Shown piece by piece: positions 18,310 to 26,967 of a DNA stretch of 64,000 nt (positions are counted from its first letter, which is position 1; the number at the start of each line of letters is the position of its first letter). Origin of the DNA: Bog-756 sp963776225 (GTDB lineage Bacteria; Actinomycetota; Acidimicrobiia; Acidimicrobiales; RAAP-2); the NCBI GenBank assembly GCA_963776225.1, contig CAVZLL010000001.1, positions 1-64,000 of the forward strand, in the 5' to 3' direction. The notes beneath the pieces were generated by a model. That model was not told the origin of the DNA. It ran no database searches and was given only the letters and a program-made list of their open reading frames with translations. The translations under genes and the position numbers were made by a program.

Positions 18310-18960
18310 GTGATGGAGCTGCGGGGCCTGCGGGACGATGTCTACCGGCGGCCCCTGGCCACAGCGCTCGAGCGGTTGGGCATCGGTCCGGGATGGACCT
18401 GCGTCGACGTCGGCGCGGGGGGCGGTGACGTGACGGTCGCACTCGCCGAGATCGTCGGCCGGGACGGACGGGTCTACGCCGTGGACAGCGACCCCAAGGC
18501 GAGGGACGAGGTGGCGGAGGCGGCGGCCGCGCACAGCCAGGTGCTGGCGGTGACCCAGGCCGGCGAGGACCTCCGATTGCCCGAGCCGGTCGATCTGGCC
18601 TTCTGCCGCTTCCTCCTCCTCCACGTGGCGGACCCGGCCGTCGTCCTCGACCGGATGGCCCGGGCCGTCCGCCCGGGCGGGTGGGTCGTCGCCCAGGAGC
18701 CGGTGACCTCGGCGGGCCGGGTGGCCGGTCTCCCCTGCTCGATGCCCGAGGCGCTCCATCCCGATGTGGGTGCCCTGCTCCCCGCGCTCGCCCGCGACGC
18801 CGGCCTCGAGATCGTGGACGCCTGGGCGGAGGCACCGGCGGGCGCCGGCCCCGGACCGGTGGCCGAGTACCTCGCGCTGCTCACCGATGTCGACCCGGGG
18901 GACGACCCGGTCGTGCTCCCGCCCCTGGTGACCGTGGTCGGCCGAACGGCCGATCGGTAA
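18310..18960 (+). CDS. Class I SAM-dependent methyltransferase
   Basis: A 216-aa Rossmann-fold methyltransferase with SAM motif I VDVGAGGGDVT, the acidic loop VYAVDSDPKA, motif II-like DLAFCRFLLLHVADP and the post-motif region PGGWVVAQEP. The acceptor substrate is unknown. GTG 18310 and ATG 18313 are adjacent in-frame starts. It is followed 10 bases later by an acyl-CoA dehydrogenase on the same strand, so the two are probably co-transcribed. Confidence 0.82.
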   Translation: MMELRGLRDDVYRRPLATALERLGIGPGWTCVDVGAGGGDVTVALAEIVGRDGRVYAVDSDPKARDEVAEAAAAHSQVLAVTQAGEDLRLPEPVDLAFCRFLLLHVADPAVVLDRMARAVRPGGWVVAQEPVTSAGRVAGLPCSMPEALHPDVGALLPALARDAGLEIVDAWAEAPAGAGPGPVAEYLALLTDVDPGDDPVVLPPLVTVVGRTADR

Positions 18961-18970
18961 CCTTGGCGCC

Positions 18971-20596
18971 GTGACCACCGACGGGCCGCCCAGACCGGAT
19001 CCGGACGGCGCCGCAGAGGCGATCTCCGTCGCCAGGTCGGTCGTCGCGGCCGGCGTCGCGGCGATGGCCGCCGGCGGTGGCCCGGACCGGGTCCAGGTCC
19101 TCGCCTACGACGTCGCACACGCGGCCGCCGCGGTGCGCACCGCTGAGGCCGTGCTCGCCTACGGCGCCCAGGGGGAGACCGAGGGCCGGATCGCCTGCGC
19201 CTTCACCGCCGACGCCCTCGCCGACCTGGCCGCCCGAACGGTCGGACGGACCGCGGAATGGGGAGTGCCCGCCGACTGGCTCGCACCGGCCGGGGCATTC
19301 GTGGCCAGGTTCCGCGCCCCGGACTTCCTCGCCTCCCTCGCCGAGACCGAGGGCCCCCGCCATCTCGATGCCGACTTCGAGCTGGTGCGCGACACCTTCC
19401 ACCGGTTCGCAGAGGACCAGATCCGGCCGCGGGCCGAGCACATCCACCGGGCCAACACCGACATCCCCGAGGAGATCATCTCGGGGATGGCGGAGATGGG
19501 CGGGTTCGGGATGTCGGTGCCCGAGGAGTACGGGGGCTTCGCGACCGGGGACGAGTCCGACTACATGGGCATGGTGGTCGCCACCGAGGAGCTGGCGTGG
19601 GGATCGCTCGGCGCAGGCGGCTCGTTGATCACCCGCCCCGAGATCCTGACCCGGGCCATCGTGCACGGCGGCACCGAGCAGCAGAAGCGGCACTGGCTGC
19701 CGCGGCTGGCCACCGCCGAGGTCCTCGGGGCCGTCGCGGTCACCGAACCCGACTACGGCTCGGACGTGGCGAACGTGGTCACCGGTGCGACCGCCACCGA
19801 GGGCGGCTGGCTGGTCAACGGGGTCAAGACCTGGTGCACGTTCGCGGCCCGGGCCGACGTCCTCATGTTGCTCGCCCGGACCGATCCGGATCGATCGCAC
19901 GCCCACCGCGGCCTCTCGCTCTTCCTGGTGGAGAAGCCGCCGGCCGACGGCCACGGCTTCGTGCTCTCCCAGGAACCGGGCACGGACGGCCATCCGCCAG
20001 GTTCGACCGGCCGGATGGAGGGCCGCCCCATCGACACCCTCGGCTACCGCGGGATGCACTCCTACGAGGTCGCGTTCGAGAACTGGTTCGTGCCCGACGC
20101 CAACCTGGTCGGCGGACCCGAAGGCCTCGGCAGGGGCTTCTACCTGCAGATGCAGGGCTTCGAGAACGGCCGGCTCCAGACGGCGGCCCGGGCGATCGGG
20201 GTCATGCAGGCCGCGTACGAGGCCGCGCTCGACTACGCGTCGGGCCGGGTCGTCTTCGGGTCCCCGATCCTCGAGTACCAGCTCACCCGGGCCAAGCTGG
20301 GCAGGATGGCCGTGCTCATCCAGGCGACCAGGCAGTTCTCCTACGAGGTGGCCCGGCTCATGTCCAAGGGCGAGGGCGCCCTGGAGGCGTCCATGGTCAA
20401 GGCCTACGTGTGCCGGGGCGCGGAGTGGGTCACGAGGGAGGCGCTCCAGATCCACGGGGGCATGGGCTACGCCGAGGAGTTCGCGGTGAGCCGGTACTTC
20501 GTGGACGCGCGGGTGCTCTCGATCTTCGAGGGCGCCGACGAGACCCTCGCACTCAAGGTCATCGCGCGCCACCTGCTGGGCACCGCCGGCTCCTGA
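18971..20596 (+). CDS. Acyl-CoA dehydrogenase with helical N-terminal extension
   Basis: A 541-aa acyl-CoA dehydrogenase. About 130 residues of helical, Ala-rich extension precede the usual N-terminal helical domain (from about 135). The FAD-contact segments AVTEPDYGSDVANV and VKTWCTFA, and the C-terminal catalytic Glu E520 in SIFEGADETL, are present. HGGMGYAEEF is also typical. The extension marks the subgroup found in Actinobacteria next to CoA-ester pathways. It oxidises an acyl-CoA to the 2-enoyl-CoA, passing electrons to ETF. Chain specificity is not inferable. The CitE-like lyase converges on it 36 bases downstream. Confidence 0.9.
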   Translation: MTTDGPPRPDPDGAAEAISVARSVVAAGVAAMAAGGGPDRVQVLAYDVAHAAAAVRTAEAVLAYGAQGETEGRIACAFTADALADLAARTVGRTAEWGVPADWLAPAGAFVARFRAPDFLASLAETEGPRHLDADFELVRDTFHRFAEDQIRPRAEHIHRANTDIPEEIISGMAEMGGFGMSVPEEYGGFATGDESDYMGMVVATEELAWGSLGAGGSLITRPEILTRAIVHGGTEQQKRHWLPRLATAEVLGAVAVTEPDYGSDVANVVTGATATEGGWLVNGVKTWCTFAARADVLMLLARTDPDRSHAHRGLSLFLVEKPPADGHGFVLSQEPGTDGHPPGSTGRMEGRPIDTLGYRGMHSYEVAFENWFVPDANLVGGPEGLGRGFYLQMQGFENGRLQTAARAIGVMQAAYEAALDYASGRVVFGSPILEYQLTRAKLGRMAVLIQATRQFSYEVARLMSKGEGALEASMVKAYVCRGAEWVTREALQIHGGMGYAEEFAVSRYFVDARVLSIFEGADETLALKVIARHLLGTAGS

Positions 20597-20632
20597 GCAT
20601 CCCGCCGGTCGGGGGCCGCCGCAGGTCCGGGA

Positions 20633-21571
20633 TCAGTCCGGCGAGCGGACCAGCCCGGCGCGCTCGCCACGGGTCACGAACTTGGTCGCCATCTTGCGGG
20701 AGGCCTCGTCGATCATCTCGTCACCGAACATGACCGCACCGGACCGGTGCTCCTCGGTGGCGGTGCGGTAGGCGTCGAGGATGCGCCAGGCCCGGTCGAA
20801 CTGCTCCTGGGTCGGCGAGTAGACCTCGTTGAGCACACCGACCTGGTCCGGGGTGAGGGCCCACTTGCCGTCGTAGCCGAGCACGCGGGTGCGCTGGGAG
20901 AACTCGCGGAGGGCGTCGAGCTCCCGGACCTTGAGGAAGGGGCCGTCGATCACCTGGAGCCCGTTGGCCCGCCCGGCCATCAGGATCTTCGAGAACACAT
21001 AGTTGAAGTGGTCACCGGGGTACTCGGGGATGGCCACGCCACCGGTGAGCACGGGCATCTCCATCGAGGCGGCGAAGTCCGCCGGCCCGAAGATGATCGT
21101 CTCGAGTCGCGGCGAGGCCGCGCAGATCTCCTCGACGTTGATCAGGCCGCGGGTCGTCTCGATCTGCGCCTCGATCCCGATGTGGCGGGCCGGCAGGCCG
21201 CACTTCTGCTCGACCTGCGTGAGCAGGAGGTCGAGCGCGACGACCTCTGCGGCCGTCTGGACCTTCGGGAGCATGAGCTCGTCGAGGCGGTCGCCGGCGT
21301 TGGAGACCACCTCGATGACGTCGCCGTAGGTCCATTCGGTGTCCCAGGCGTTGACCCGGACGCAGAGGACGCGGTCGTCCCATGGGAGGTTCTTGATCGC
21401 GTCGGCCACCTTGGCCCTTGCCGCCTCCTTCTCGAGCGGGGCGACCGAGTCCTCGAGGTCGAGGAAGCTCATGTCGGCCGGCACGGTCGGGGCCTTGGCC
21501 AGGAACCGCTCGTTGGATCCCGGGGAGGACATGCAGGAGCGGCGGGGCAGGTTGCGCGAGCGTTCGGACAT
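20633..21571 (-). CDS. CitE/HpcH-type lyase (malyl-CoA / methylmalyl-CoA lyase-like)
   Basis: A 312-aa TIM-barrel enzyme of the citrate lyase beta subunit / malyl-CoA lyase family. FLDLEDSVAPLEK and CVRVNAWDTEW hold the substrate/Mg-binding Asp/Glu and Arg, and IGIEAQIETTRGLINVEEI with IIFGPADFAASM holds the metal-binding Glu and Asp. The length and the DGKWALTPDQV tail fit L-malyl-CoA/beta-methylmalyl-CoA lyase. It likely cleaves a 3-hydroxy-dicarboxyl-CoA to acetyl- or propionyl-CoA plus glyoxylate or pyruvate. A MaoC hydratase and an acyl-CoA dehydrogenase within 4 kb suggest a shared dicarboxyl-CoA route. ATG 21571 was chosen over an upstream extension. Confidence 0.82.
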   Translation of the reverse strand: MSERSRNLPRRSCMSSPGSNERFLAKAPTVPADMSFLDLEDSVAPLEKEAARAKVADAIKNLPWDDRVLCVRVNAWDTEWTYGDVIEVVSNAGDRLDELMLPKVQTAAEVVALDLLLTQVEQKCGLPARHIGIEAQIETTRGLINVEEICAASPRLETIIFGPADFAASMEMPVLTGGVAIPEYPGDHFNYVFSKILMAGRANGLQVIDGPFLKVRELDALREFSQRTRVLGYDGKWALTPDQVGVLNEVYSPTQEQFDRAWRILDAYRTATEEHRSGAVMFGDEMIDEASRKMATKFVTRGERAGLVRSPD

Positions 21572-21633
21572 GCCATCGATGGTACGGCCCCGGCGGGGCC
21601 TGACCAAACGGAGGCGGGCGGGCGCGCCGGCGG

Positions 21634-22893
21634 TCAGGCCGGGGAGGGTGCGGGGCGCCCGTCGCGGGCGATCTGGTCGAGGAGCTGGTCGGGGGTGAGC
21701 TGTTCCGAGAGCAGGCGCTCGAACCGGCCCGGGTCACCGCCGACGAAGGCCCGGCAGAGGGGGAGCCCTTCGACGTAGCAGGTGAGGTAGGCCCTCCAGG
21801 TCGGGTGGGTGAGGAACTCGACCGCCTTCCGGGCCCGGTCCCGGGGCAGCAGACCCCACCGGGCCACCTCGTCGATCACGGTGTCCGGATCGGCACCGTC
21901 CTCGTGGAGGCGGAACGCCGCGTTCTGGCGCACCGCGCCGAGCGCCTCCCCCGCCTCGGCCACCGCGGCCACCACCTCTGCGTCGTAGCGGATGCCGAGC
22001 GGCCGGAGGTGGGCGGCGATCTCCTGCTCGGGGCGGCGGCCCATCACGACGTCGAGACCGAGGTCGGCGAGACCCTCGGCCAGCAGGCACTGGGGCGTGC
22101 CGACGAGGAAGATGGACTCCTCCCACCAGTGACGCCGGCGGACCAAGCCGACCTCCTTGCGGGTGTGCTCGGTGTGGTGGCCCGGGTAGGCCTCGTGGGC
22201 CACCAGATGGGCGAGTCCGGTCGAGAGCACCGGCAGGTCGGTGTTGATGGCCACCCGGCTCCGCAGCCCGCCGAGGTAGTAGTTGAACCCCGACCATGGC
22301 TCGTTCGAGACCAGCTCGAACTCGACGTGCTCGCCGTCGGGCAACCCGAACAGCCGCCGGGTCCGTTCGCGCAGGTCCTCGGCAAGTGTGTCGACAGCCG
22401 GGGCCAGCCGGTCGACGGGGACCGCGTGGGACTCGCGCCAGGCGATGAGTCGCTCGGCGAGCGGCCCGCTGCCGGGCAGCGCCTCCTCGAGCTGCCGGTG
22501 GGCGGCCGACAGAACCTCCTCGTCCACCCTCGACGGTCGCACCCCGTAGCAGGCCTCGACCTCGTCGGTGTAGGTGATGGGCTCTCCGGCCAGCTTGCGG
22601 GCAGTGGTCAGCAGGCCGACCACCTGTGCCGAGAGCCAGTGTCGTCGGGCGGGGGCGGCCGAGTCCTCCCCCCGGGACCCGGTGGCCCCGGGGTCCATCG
22701 GGCCGCCTGCACCGATGGCGGCCAGCAGGGAACGCGCCTCGGCCACCAACCGGTCGGGTGCGACCAGTGGCTCCGCGGCGACCGCCGCGGCCGGCTCCGG
22801 TGGTCCGTAGTACGCGTCGACCAGTCCCTCGACGTGGCGACCCAGGCGCAGGCCGAGGGTCAGGTAGTCGTCGACCAGCGCGGGCCCGTTCAC
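21634..22893 (-). CDS. DUF885-family zinc metallopeptidase-like protein
   Basis: A 419-aa protein with HEAYPGHHTEH near residue 225, the metal-site motif of DUF885 proteins (HExxPGHH), and a downstream EGLADLGLDV that can supply the third ligand. FNYYLGGLRSRVAINTDLP precedes the motif as in the family. Most DUF885 proteins are predicted M32/thermolysin-like peptidases or carboxypeptidases; this one lacks a signal peptide and so is cytoplasmic. Start GTG 22893, 5 bases after the dienelactone hydrolase stop, so the two are co-transcribed. Confidence 0.75.
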   Translation of the reverse strand: MNGPALVDDYLTLGLRLGRHVEGLVDAYYGPPEPAAAVAAEPLVAPDRLVAEARSLLAAIGAGGPMDPGATGSRGEDSAAPARRHWLSAQVVGLLTTARKLAGEPITYTDEVEACYGVRPSRVDEEVLSAAHRQLEEALPGSGPLAERLIAWRESHAVPVDRLAPAVDTLAEDLRERTRRLFGLPDGEHVEFELVSNEPWSGFNYYLGGLRSRVAINTDLPVLSTGLAHLVAHEAYPGHHTEHTRKEVGLVRRRHWWEESIFLVGTPQCLLAEGLADLGLDVVMGRRPEQEIAAHLRPLGIRYDAEVVAAVAEAGEALGAVRQNAAFRLHEDGADPDTVIDEVARWGLLPRDRARKAVEFLTHPTWRAYLTCYVEGLPLCRAFVGGDPGRFERLLSEQLTPDQLLDQIARDGRPAPSPA

Positions 22894-22898
22894 GTGGG

Positions 22899-23591
22899 TC
22901 AGCGCAGCTGCTCGCGCAGGAAGGCCACCGTCCGCATCCAGAGCAGCCCGGACGCCGCCTCGTCGTGGACCTCGGGGCGGTCCTCGTTGAAGAAGGCGTG
23001 GTCGACCCCGGGGTAGAAGTACAGCGTCGCGTCCTTCCCGAGCCCGACCAGCTCCTCCTCCAGCGCCCGCGCCGCGTCGGGCGGGAACATGCCGTCGAGC
23101 TCGGCAGCGTGGATCTGAACCGCCGCGGCGAGCGCGCGGTAGTCGGGCCGCGCGTCGGCCCAGGGGATCACGCCGTAGGCCGGCACAACCGCGCGCACCG
23201 CGTCGGGGCGCTGGCAGGCGAGCACCAGCGCGAGCCCGCCGCCCATGCAGAAGCCGACCACACCGACATCGCTCCGGCCGGTGCGGCGGAGGAGCTCGTC
23301 GACCGCGCCGCTCAGGTCGCGCGCCGCGCCCTCCATGGTCATCGCCATCATCTGGGTGGCGGCCTCGTCGGGTTCGCCGAGGGGCACCGCCGTTCCGTGG
23401 TAGAGGTCCGGGGCGAGGGCGGTGAACCCTTCCGCGGCGAAGCGGTCGCAGGTGCGGACGATCTGGTCGACCAGTCCCCACCACTCCTGGATCACCAGCA
23501 CGCCCGCCGTTCCCTCTGCACCGCCGGCGGGCACCGCGATATACCCCTGGCCGGTGCTGCCATTTTCCGGAAATTCGATTCGCTGACCCAT
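22899..23591 (-). CDS. Dienelactone hydrolase family protein
   Basis: A 230-aa alpha/beta hydrolase of the DLH family. The cysteine nucleophile is C115 in GFCMGGG, the conserved Glu is in IQEWWG (E36) and the catalytic His is H198 in GVDHAFFN. Family members hydrolyse dienelactone in chlorocatechol breakdown or act as general esterases; no ring-cleavage genes are near, so the substrate is open. It starts at ATG 23591 and leads a two-gene unit with the DUF885 gene. Confidence 0.87.
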   Translation of the reverse strand: MGQRIEFPENGSTGQGYIAVPAGGAEGTAGVLVIQEWWGLVDQIVRTCDRFAAEGFTALAPDLYHGTAVPLGEPDEAATQMMAMTMEGAARDLSGAVDELLRRTGRSDVGVVGFCMGGGLALVLACQRPDAVRAVVPAYGVIPWADARPDYRALAAAVQIHAAELDGMFPPDAARALEEELVGLGKDATLYFYPGVDHAFFNEDRPEVHDEAASGLLWMRTVAFLREQLR

Positions 23592-23775
23592 GTCCGGCGA
23601 CCCTACCCGGTGACGGTCCGGCGGGGCCTCCGAGGGAGCCGCCCGGACGACAGGTCGGCGTCGCTGTTCGCCGGATTCCCCGGCGGGGTGGCAGGACGAA
23701 CACCCAGCTCAACGGCACTATCTACCGATCGGTGCTTGTGGCCCCGGGCCGGGTGGACTAGAACATACCCCCAAT

Positions 23776-25023
23776 ATGACTCACGCCGAGCGGAACTCGA
23801 CGTCTGAGCCAGGTGCCTGCCCAACCGTACGCAACCCACCCCGGAGACGGGTATTTGGGGTACTCGCACTGGCCTCCGCATTGGGGGTAGCAGCGACGGT
23901 GATTTCTCTCGCCACACCGGCCACCGCGGATCAGATTTCCAACGCCCGGGCCCAGGCCGCCGCGATCACCGCAAGGATCCAGGCGACCGAGGGCCAGATC
24001 CAGTCGCTCACCGCCCAGGTGACCGCGGCCGACTACCGGCTCTCGCAGCTGCAGGTCCAGATCTCCGGCACCCGGGCGCAGATCGCCAAGGACCATCAGG
24101 AGGTCGCAAAGGACGCCGCCCAGCTGGAGACAGAGGCGATGCGCGACTACACGAGCAGCGGCACCGGCAACACCACGACCCAGCTGTTCACCTCCAACAT
24201 GAACACGAGTGGCATCCGGTCCGAGTACTCGGCCATCGCCACCGGCAACGTGACCACCACCATCGACCGGTTGCACACCGCGCAGGCCGCGCTGCAGTCG
24301 ACGCAGTCCTCGCTCGAGCAACAGCAGTCGCAGGCCGCCACCACCCGGAACGGGCTGGTCGGAGCCGAGAGCCAGGCGGGCGCGCTGGCCGCGCAGGATC
24401 GCCGGACGCTCGCAGGGGTCGACGCCAACATCCAGCAGCTGGTCGCCCAGCAGCAGGCTGCCGCGGCCGCGGCGGCCCAGGCCGCGGCCACCGCGGCGTT
24501 CAACCAGAAGGTGCAGGCGGCACGGGCGGCGCAGGCCGCTGCCGCGGCACAGGCTGCCCGGGACGTCTCGGTGTCCTCCTCCTCCTCGTCGTCGTCCTCC
24601 TCGTCCTCCTCGGGGGGCTCCGGCCCCGGCACCACGTCCGCCCCCGATGCACCGCCGCCCCCGCTCGCGGCAGGTGCGGCCGGTGCCGTGCAGGCCGCAG
24701 AGCGCGAGATCGGGGTCCCCTACGTCTGGGGCGGGGAATCCCCGGCCGGCTTCGACTGCTCCGGCCTCGTCGCGTGGGCCTACGCGCAGGTCGGGATCAG
24801 CCTGCCGCACTTCTCGGGGGCCCAGTACGACGACACCACCCACATCCCGCTGGCCGACATCGAACCCGGCGACCTCCTCTTCTACGGTCCCGGCGGTTCG
24901 GAGCACGTCGCCATGTACGTCGGCGGCGGTTCGATGATCGAGGCGCCCTACACCGGTGCGTCGGTCTGGATCACCGGCGTGCGGACCGGCAGCGGGTTCG
25001 CCGGCGTCGGCCGGGTGGGCTGA
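23776..25023 (+). CDS. Secreted NlpC/P60 peptidoglycan endopeptidase (RipA-like)
   Basis: A 415-aa exported cell-wall hydrolase. A basic n-region (RNPPRRR) and hydrophobic segment end near ATADQIS, followed by a long coiled coil (about 53-270). A poly-Ser linker with 13 consecutive serines and a Pro-rich hinge lead to an NlpC/P60 domain (about 300-415). The catalytic Cys is C328 in FDCSGL and the His is H377 in SEHVAMY. The coiled coil plus C-terminal NlpC/P60 layout is that of RipA/CwlO-type enzymes, which split daughter cells and are autoinhibited by the coiled coil or activated by FtsX. ATG 23776 has no ribosome site and a possible -10 (TAGAAC, 23759-23764) close by, so translation may be near-leaderless. 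Confidence 0.9.
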   Translation: MTHAERNSTSEPGACPTVRNPPRRRVFGVLALASALGVAATVISLATPATADQISNARAQAAAITARIQATEGQIQSLTAQVTAADYRLSQLQVQISGTRAQIAKDHQEVAKDAAQLETEAMRDYTSSGTGNTTTQLFTSNMNTSGIRSEYSAIATGNVTTTIDRLHTAQAALQSTQSSLEQQQSQAATTRNGLVGAESQAGALAAQDRRTLAGVDANIQQLVAQQQAAAAAAAQAAATAAFNQKVQAARAAQAAAAAQAARDVSVSSSSSSSSSSSSSGGSGPGTTSAPDAPPPPLAAGAAGAVQAAEREIGVPYVWGGESPAGFDCSGLVAWAYAQVGISLPHFSGAQYDDTTHIPLADIEPGDLLFYGPGGSEHVAMYVGGGSMIEAPYTGASVWITGVRTGSGFAGVGRVG

Positions 25024-25035
25024 GCTCCCCGTCCG

Positions 25036-25839
25036 TCACTCCCGCGTCTGGTCGTGCGCGGCGAACCCGGGCGGCGGCATCAGCCCCGCGGAGCCCCCGG
25101 CCCGAGGACCGGGTGGGCGTGCGAACCGGAACGGGGTCGCCTCTCGCCCGGCCTGGAGGACCACCGCCTCGCCGGTCGCCCCGCCCCCCATGGCTGCGAC
25201 CACCGCATCCGCCACCACCTGCGGGTCGATGAGCGGGAACCCGCTTCCCTCGAGCTCGGCGCGCACGTCCCCGATGAGCGGGGTGTCCACGATGCCCGGG
25301 CAGACCGCGTTGAAGGTGATCCCGCGCCCGGCCAGCTGCGGGCCGAGCGAGCGCACCAGCCCGACCACCGCGTGCTTGGTGAGGCAGTAGACCGGGTCGG
25401 GCGAGAAGCCGATCAGCCCGGCGAGGGAGGCGGTGGCCACGATGGCGCCCCCACCGCGCTCGGTGAGGGCAGGCACCAGCGCACGGAGCCCGAAGAAGAC
25501 GCCGTCCAGGTTGACGCCGACCGCCCGCCGGTAGATCTCGTCGGTGACCCGGGTGATGTCGGCCTCGCCGGTCATCACCCCCGCGTTGAGGTGGGCGAGA
25601 TCGATGCCCCCGAACCGCCCGGCCACCGCCTCCACGATGCCCGGCCACTCGTCGGGCCGGCCGACGTCGGCCTGGAGGGCCATGCCGTCGAGACCGGCCG
25701 CCGCACGCTCGGCCGAGGCTCCGTCGAGGTCGACCACCGCGACCGAGACCCCGGCCCCCGCCAGCCGCGTCGCCGTGGCCAACCCGATGCCCGATCCCCC
25801 GCCTGTCACCACCGCCACCTTTCCGACCAGACCGTCCAT
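25036..25839 (-). CDS. SDR-family oxidoreductase
   Basis: A 267-aa classical SDR with TGGGSGIG near residue 13, DLDG at the NAD-selecting position, LNAG, and the catalytic Ser/Tyr/Lys in ATASLAG...YCLTKHA. ATG 25839 has a strong GGAGGAG ribosome site. The C-terminal 45 residues beyond the fold (from about VVLQAGREATPF) are longer than usual. Substrate unknown. It converges on the NlpC/P60 gene with a 12-base gap. Confidence 0.86.
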   Translation of the reverse strand: MDGLVGKVAVVTGGGSGIGLATATRLAGAGVSVAVVDLDGASAERAAAGLDGMALQADVGRPDEWPGIVEAVAGRFGGIDLAHLNAGVMTGEADITRVTDEIYRRAVGVNLDGVFFGLRALVPALTERGGGAIVATASLAGLIGFSPDPVYCLTKHAVVGLVRSLGPQLAGRGITFNAVCPGIVDTPLIGDVRAELEGSGFPLIDPQVVADAVVAAMGGGATGEAVVLQAGREATPFRFARPPGPRAGGSAGLMPPPGFAAHDQTRE

Positions 25840-26004
25840 GTGCTCCTCCGTCCCCCCGATCGAGTGCACCGCCCCGGGTTCGGTGCCGATGTGGCCGGCG
25901 TCGCCCCGGGCCTGCCGAAGCCACCCTACCGAGACCCTGGGGCATACTGAGGGGCGCTGTCTGCACCGGCGGGATGCTCCTGCCCTCTCCAGCGGCCCCT
26001 CTCC

Positions 26005-26967
26005 ATGAGACCGATCCCCGTCGCCTTCCACATCTGGTTCCTCGAGGTGCACACCTACGGGATCGGACTGGCCCTGACCTTCTGGTTCGGGCTCCGCTAC
26101 ACCGAGCGCCGGCTGCGGCGGGCCGGCTACCCGTGGCGCTGGGTCACCGGGATGTTCCTGTGGGTGGTCGCCGCGGCCGTGGTGGGAGCCCGCGCCCTCC
26201 ACGTCCTCTCCAACCTCTCCTTCTACTCGGCCCACCCCGGACAGATCCTGTCCATCTGGCAGGGCGGTCTCTCCTCCTTCGGCGGGCTGCTGTTCGCCGT
26301 GCCGGTGGCCATCGTGTGCCAGCGCCGGATGTGCCCGGAGCTGCCGACCCTGCGCTTCGCCGACCTCATGGCGCCGGTGCTCATGGCCTGCTGGGGGATG
26401 GGACGGCTGCTCGGTCCGCAGCTGATGGTCGCCGGGGGCGGTCACCCGACCAACCAGTGGTTCGGCATGTACTACGCGGGCCAGGCCGGCCGTCGTCTGC
26501 CGGTCCCCATCTTCCAGGCGCTCGAGGACTTCGCCATCTTCGGGATCCTGCTGCTCGTGGAGCGGTGGCTCGCGTCGCAGGCCCCGGCGCCACAGCCCGG
26601 CGGCGCGCTGTCCCGGCCCCCGGCGGGGATCGTCCTCGGCGTCGGCATGGTGCTCTGGGGCATCGAGCGCTTCCTCGACGAGCACCTGTGGCTCGGCGAG
26701 GACGGCCACCTCGGATCGCTGCTCGTGCAGCTCGCCGGCATCGGGCTCGCGGTCGCCGGGCTGGTCCTGCTGGTCTCGCGGATCGGGCCGCTCCGCCGCT
26801 GGCGGAACGCGCAGCCAGGTCCCGACGGCGCGCAAGCGGACGAGGACGCACGCGCGAGCTCCGCCGACGAGCCGGTCGGCGGGCTCGACCACGACCACCG
26901 TCCCGCCCCGGTGGCCTCGGGCGGTGCGGGGCCCGGCGGTGGGCCCGGCCTAGCCGGGAACGACTGA
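26005..26967 (+). CDS. lgt: Prolipoprotein diacylglyceryl transferase-like membrane protein
   Basis: A 320-aa polytopic protein with seven predicted TM helices. It matches Lgt in HTYGIGLALTFWFGL, GARALHVLSN, IWQGGLSSFGGL and GRLLGPQL, the last occupying the place of the Lgt signature GRxGN. Lgt moves diacylglycerol from phosphatidylglycerol onto the lipobox cysteine. The signature departs from consensus (GPQ for GNF/GNC), so a paralogous role remains possible. The last ~50 residues are charged and disordered. A lipoprotein candidate (48776-49579) is in the window. Its end overlaps the converging membrane-protein gene by 18 bp. Confidence 0.75.
   Translation: MRPIPVAFHIWFLEVHTYGIGLALTFWFGLRYTERRLRRAGYPWRWVTGMFLWVVAAAVVGARALHVLSNLSFYSAHPGQILSIWQGGLSSFGGLLFAVPVAIVCQRRMCPELPTLRFADLMAPVLMACWGMGRLLGPQLMVAGGGHPTNQWFGMYYAGQAGRRLPVPIFQALEDFAIFGILLLVERWLASQAPAPQPGGALSRPPAGIVLGVGMVLWGIERFLDEHLWLGEDGHLGSLLVQLAGIGLAVAGLVLLVSRIGPLRRWRNAQPGPDGAQADEDARASSADEPVGGLDHDHRPAPVASGGAGPGGGPGLAGND

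Noticed and set aside
23592..23775. Possible c-di-AMP (ydaO-type) riboswitch before the NlpC/P60 gene
   Set aside because: Such genes often have one, and a fragment like GACGAACACCCAGCTCAACGG recalls it, but the conserved blocks are not in order and the region is too short.
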